Positions 6,311 through 8,026 of a stretch of 8,026 nucleotides of DNA are shown here, piece by piece (the first letter of the stretch is position 1; every line of letters starts with the position of its first letter). The notes under the pieces are model-generated. The model had not been told where the DNA came from, ran no database searches, and saw only the letters and a program-made list of their open reading frames with translations. This DNA is from JACQXM01 sp964569425 (GTDB lineage Bacteria; Planctomycetota; Phycisphaerae; UBA1845): assembly GCA_964569425.1 (NCBI GenBank), contig CAZMVD010000164.1, forward strand, positions 1 to 8,026. Reading direction: 5' to 3'. Position numbers and translations under genes: made by a program.

Positions 6311-6321
6311 GGTTCAGAACC
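6311..6321. repeat. Odd palindrome GGTTC-A-GAACC upstream of the COG0720 gene
   Basis: A perfect 5-bp inverted repeat around one central base, 20-30 bases upstream of the ATG at 6291. It lies between a possible promoter (TACAAT, 6388-6393 minus) and the start codon. It could be an operator half-site pair or a small hairpin in the leader. Chance occurrence is possible. Confidence 0.3.
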
Positions 6322-6387
6322 TAATGCCTTGACTACGGACTCGATATCGCGAACGGTTGCAGGCGAAAGCGTCCGCAGTTATGGCGT

Positions 6388-6396
6388 ATTGTAGAC
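6388..6396 (-). promoter_or_regulatory. Possible -10 element of the COG0720 gene
   Basis: The minus strand reads GTCTACAAT, which contains TACAAT, a good sigma-70 -10 hexamer. The same 9-mer occurs at 5804-5812, again upstream of a minus-strand gene (the CxxC protein, leader about 26 bases). No good -35 hexamer is visible at 16-18 bases in either case. Here the leader would be about 90 bases. Confidence 0.3.
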
Positions 6397-6444
6397 AACA
6401 TGCCCTGCATAGCCAGTTTCGGAGTGGTTCAAGCGGCGCCTGAC

Positions 6445-6467
6445 CCAAGGAGATTCTCTTTCCTTGG
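6445..6467. repeat. Inverted repeat CCAAGGA / TCCTTGG
   Basis: A perfect 7-bp stem (6445-6451 and 6461-6467) around a 9-base loop (GATTCTCTT). It includes an AAGGAG sequence that would otherwise serve as a ribosome site for the TTG at 6464 or ATG at 6472, so as RNA it would hide that site. No T-tract follows. Confidence 0.4.
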
Positions 6468-6776
6468 AGCCATGTCGCGTACTTCGCGGAGGCACGAGAC
6501 GGATCGAAATGCGAGATCGGTCGTTACAAAGGCTGGACATTCTCTATCGGTTTCTTAGAAGAGGGGTTCTGGGGAAAAGGTCAATCAGAATCGATTCCCG
6601 GGGGCGGATCGGACTGTTCGTAGTCGAAACCGAGTTCATCAGATGCGTTTGGTTCGGCCCGGTGCGGTGCACGAGCGATTGGCGCGGGCCAAGGCACGTT
6701 CTCGTGAAGTTCTCTCACCGGCCGTTTTTTCCGGATTTTCGGGTAAACAGTAATTTCGGGGCAATGTAAATTATCA

Positions 6777-6815
6777 CTGAAGCGACGGCTTGCTCGATGC
6801 CGCTCAGTATTTTTT
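6777..6815 (+). terminator. Probable rho-independent terminator
   Basis: CTGA (6777-6780) pairs with TCAG (6804-6807) and CGGC (6786-6789) pairs with GCCG (6799-6802), with an asymmetric internal loop between the stems and a 9-base loop on top. The hairpin is followed at once by TATTTTTT (6808-6815). The stem is imperfect, but the T-tract is the longest in the window and sits directly before a promoter-like sequence, the normal place for a terminator. Confidence 0.45.
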
Positions 6816-6817
6816 GC

Positions 6818-6847
6818 TTGCATTGACAGGTACAGATCGGTTATAGT
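6818..6847 (+). promoter_or_regulatory. Probable sigma-70-type promoter
   Basis: TTGCAT (6818-6823), an 18-base spacer, then TATAGT (6842-6847). A perfect TTGACA also begins at 6823 but lies only 13 bases from TATAGT, too close for a standard promoter. Transcription would begin near 6853 and run towards the membrane protein gene at 7200, giving a leader of about 345 bases. Confidence 0.45.
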
Positions 6848-6852
6848 CCGCC

Positions 6853-7199
6853 TGTGGAGTTGGGAAGAGGCGCTTGCGTCGAGTCAATTCGGCGTCCTTT
6901 CAAGCTCTTGGCGGTTTCGGCAGGTTTTCGAATGTGTCGTTGTCGCTGGCGGGCAGGCGAAAATGCCCATCTTGGGTCGAGTTGAAAGTAGGAAATATCG
7001 GTTCGCTGCTTGATTGACAGCGAGAGCATCGCGGGGACTTTGGTGCAAGAACCAAGGTCGTTGTCTTGCGCGTGACGTGTGCGCCGAATTCGCAACGGCA
7101 AGCACTGTATGCGCGACCGTTGTAGCCATTGTGCGCCGGTCTTGCGTAATGACGGGGAAATGGGTTAGCGGCTGAATGCCGCCTAAGTGTTGACGGGTT
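6853..7199 (+). other. Hairpin-rich leader or unannotated small RNA region
   Basis: About 350 bases without a gene between the promoter at 6818-6847 and the GTG at 7200. Several hairpins can be drawn on the plus strand: GGGCA/TGCCC (6951-6968), GACTTTGGT/ACCAAGGTC with one G-U pair and a 6-base loop (7036-7059), and TTAGCGGC/GCCGCCTAA with one bulged base and a 5-base loop (7165-7186), which ends 13 bases before the start codon. A looser pairing joins GAAGAGGCGC with GCGTCCTTTC around 6864-6902. No known riboswitch motif was recognised. It may be a structured 5' leader, an independent RNA, or chance structure. Confidence 0.35.
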
Positions 7200-7907
7200 G
7201 TGACCAAGAGCAACGAGCGTTCATTCGAGTCGGCTATGGCGGTAAGCCGCGGGCGTGCATTGGCCTTTGGCGCGGTGCTTGCAGCGTCGCTGGCGGTCAG
7301 CGCTTTCCTGATGTCGCTCGCGCTAGCGGAGCCTCGTTGGCGTTGGTTGGGTTGGGTGACCCTTTTGCCACTCCTGCTGTCGTTGCGGTTTCTGTTGCCC
7401 CCCATGGCCTTCGTGGCGGGCGGATTCTGGGGGATCTGCGTCGGCTTCTTCCTGGAGTTCGAATCGGTCGCAATCGATTCACCGTGGCTGGGGAGTTATC
7501 TGGCGCAGTGCTTTGTGCCTGCGTTGTATTGTGCCTTGGGCAGCTACGTCACGCGGCGCGTTGGGTTCAGCCCGCTCTTGTTGGCATTGGGATGGGTCGG
7601 CGTTGAGTTGATTCTTGATCCGCTCACTGGCCAGCGTGGGTTGCTTGCGGGCACGCAAGGCGACGGCATTGTCGTTCGAACCGTAGGCCATACCGCGGGT
7701 TGGGCGATGGTGGCATTCCTGCTGGCGTACGCAAACGCGTCGCTGGTTGAAATTCTGGCTTCGGTGTGCGGGCAGGTCGGATCGGAAAGGGAACTGGTTC
7801 TTCAAGCGATTGAGTCTCGTAAGGCCCTGATCGATCCGGGGAGCAGCCCGTATCTGTTTCATCTCTCGCGTCGTCCGGAAATCGCCCGCGCACCGCCCAT
7901 TGGGTGA
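7200..7907 (+). CDS. Polytopic membrane protein resembling the membrane half of apolipoprotein N-acyltransferase (Lnt)
   Basis: A 235-residue protein with roughly five or six hydrophobic helices: about 20-43, 49-66, 69-87, 100-117, 124-140 and 163-184. The layout WLGWVTLLPLLL (49-60), the GGFWGICVGFF segment (74-84), GWVGVELIL (131-139) and a following Gly-rich stretch plus a late helix ending in YANASLVEIL recalls the N-terminal transmembrane domain of Lnt, which acylates lipoproteins in the inner membrane. The nitrilase domain with the Glu-Lys-Cys triad, which normally follows and brings Lnt to about 500 residues, is absent. The frame ends naturally with a short soluble tail, and no continuation is seen after 7907. 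It cannot acylate alone by the known mechanism. The GTG at 7200 or ATG at 7236 may be the start, both with weak ribosome sites. The Lnt relation is inferred from pattern only. Confidence 0.72.
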   Translation: MTKSNERSFESAMAVSRGRALAFGAVLAASLAVSAFLMSLALAEPRWRWLGWVTLLPLLLSLRFLLPPMAFVAGGFWGICVGFFLEFESVAIDSPWLGSYLAQCFVPALYCALGSYVTRRVGFSPLLLALGWVGVELILDPLTGQRGLLAGTQGDGIVVRTVGHTAGWAMVAFLLAYANASLVEILASVCGQVGSERELVLQAIESRKALIDPGSSPYLFHLSRRPEIARAPPIG

Positions 7908-7909
7908 TC

Positions 7910-7994
7910 TTGGACCAAGGCTTCGCCATCGACGTAGTTGATGGGAGCTTTCTGCGCAAATAGTGGTAACCATTAAGAAGCAATGGTGGTCCAA
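7910..7994. repeat. Separated inverted repeat TTGGACCA ... TGGTCCAA after the membrane protein gene
   Basis: Perfect 8-bp arms at 7910-7917 and 7987-7994, 69 bases apart. A smaller hairpin (ACCATT, 7-base loop, AATGGT) lies just inside the right arm near 7967-7986. No T-tract follows, so a terminator is not supported. The last 119 bases of the window contain no gene: the few ATG-started frames here stop within 15 codons. Confidence 0.3.
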
Positions 7995-8026
7995 ATTTGC
8001 GATCGTGCGGATCCTTCCGGTTGACC

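Larger units (their letters stand above)
6304..6850. other. Gene-poor region between the COG0720 gene and the next promoter
   Basis: No convincing gene. Two overlapping open frames exist, 6464-6769 (+, 101 codons) and 6581-6823 (-, 80 codons). By my hand count their third-position GC is about 60% and 50%, well below the neighbouring genes, and neither shows a recognisable motif. The region is less GC-rich than the flanking genes. It contains a palindrome near 6311, an inverted repeat at 6445-6467, a probable terminator at 6777-6815 and a probable promoter at 6818-6847. It may be a decayed gene or hold an unrecognised small RNA. Confidence 0.45.

Noticed and set aside
6464..6769. A 101-codon plus-strand frame ending just before the terminator
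   Set aside because: Third-position GC of about 60%, below that of the real genes, no motif, a TTG start inside a hairpin, and an Arg-rich product. The terminator just downstream gives slight support, so I keep it only as a possibility.
6581..6823. An 80-codon minus-strand frame with an acidic, Pro-rich end
   Set aside because: Codon use looks random, there is no ribosome site before the ATG, and it overlaps the terminator and another equally weak frame.
6823..6847. TTGACA with TATAGT as a consensus promoter
   Set aside because: Only 13 bases separate the two hexamers. The TTGCAT with an 18-base spacer is the better -35 choice.
7165..7186. An integron attC-like site, because of GTTAG ... 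CTAAG around a hairpin
   Set aside because: The core half-sites are in the wrong order and lack the conserved AAC/GTT ends, and there is no integrase or cassette structure nearby.

Overview
This is a GC-rich window with frequent GTG and TTG starts. It reads like a chromosomal segment of a member of the Planctomycetota or a related lineage. That placement is inferred from three things: an ECF sigma factor translationally coupled to a YfbK-type von Willebrand A (VWA) protein that carries an anti-sigma-like N-terminus, small lineage-type proteins, and long intergenic gaps. No marker gene proves it. I see no transposase, integrase, CRISPR array, rRNA or tRNA.

Left part (1-2894, + strand): after a leader with two similar GC hairpins and a good match to an ECF-type promoter (GGAAC, 17 bases, CGTCTA), an ECF sigma factor gene starts at a TTG (193-726). 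It overlaps by ATGA the gene for a 723-residue membrane protein (723-2894) made of a zinc-less anti-sigma-like segment, one transmembrane helix, a compositionally odd linker, a YfbK N-terminal domain, a VWA domain with intact MIDAS residues and a C-terminal DUF3520-type domain. The most economical model is a self-activating sigma/anti-sigma switch whose sensor is a VWA domain outside the cytoplasmic membrane.

Middle part (3018-5770): a minus-strand lipoprotein gene (3018-3851) diverges from a plus-strand S41 carboxy-terminal processing protease (4117-5523, PDZ plus Ser/Lys catalytic residues). The protease gene overlaps tail to tail, by 23 bp, a minus-strand gene for an 89-residue protein with two CxxC pairs (5501-5770).

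Right part (5926-8026): a minus-strand COG0720 (6-pyruvoyl-tetrahydropterin synthase/QueD superfamily) gene lacks the usual catalytic cysteine and has an E-x2-HGH motif instead. About 900 bases without a convincing gene follow. They contain a hairpin, a probable terminator, a probable promoter and a hairpin-rich stretch. They lead to a 235-residue polytopic membrane protein that resembles only the membrane half of apolipoprotein N-acyltransferase. The last 119 bases hold no gene.

The strongest candidates for something undescribed are the ECF/anti-sigma-VWA module with its self-type promoter, the non-canonical COG0720 enzyme, and the nitrilase-less Lnt-like protein behind a structured leader.
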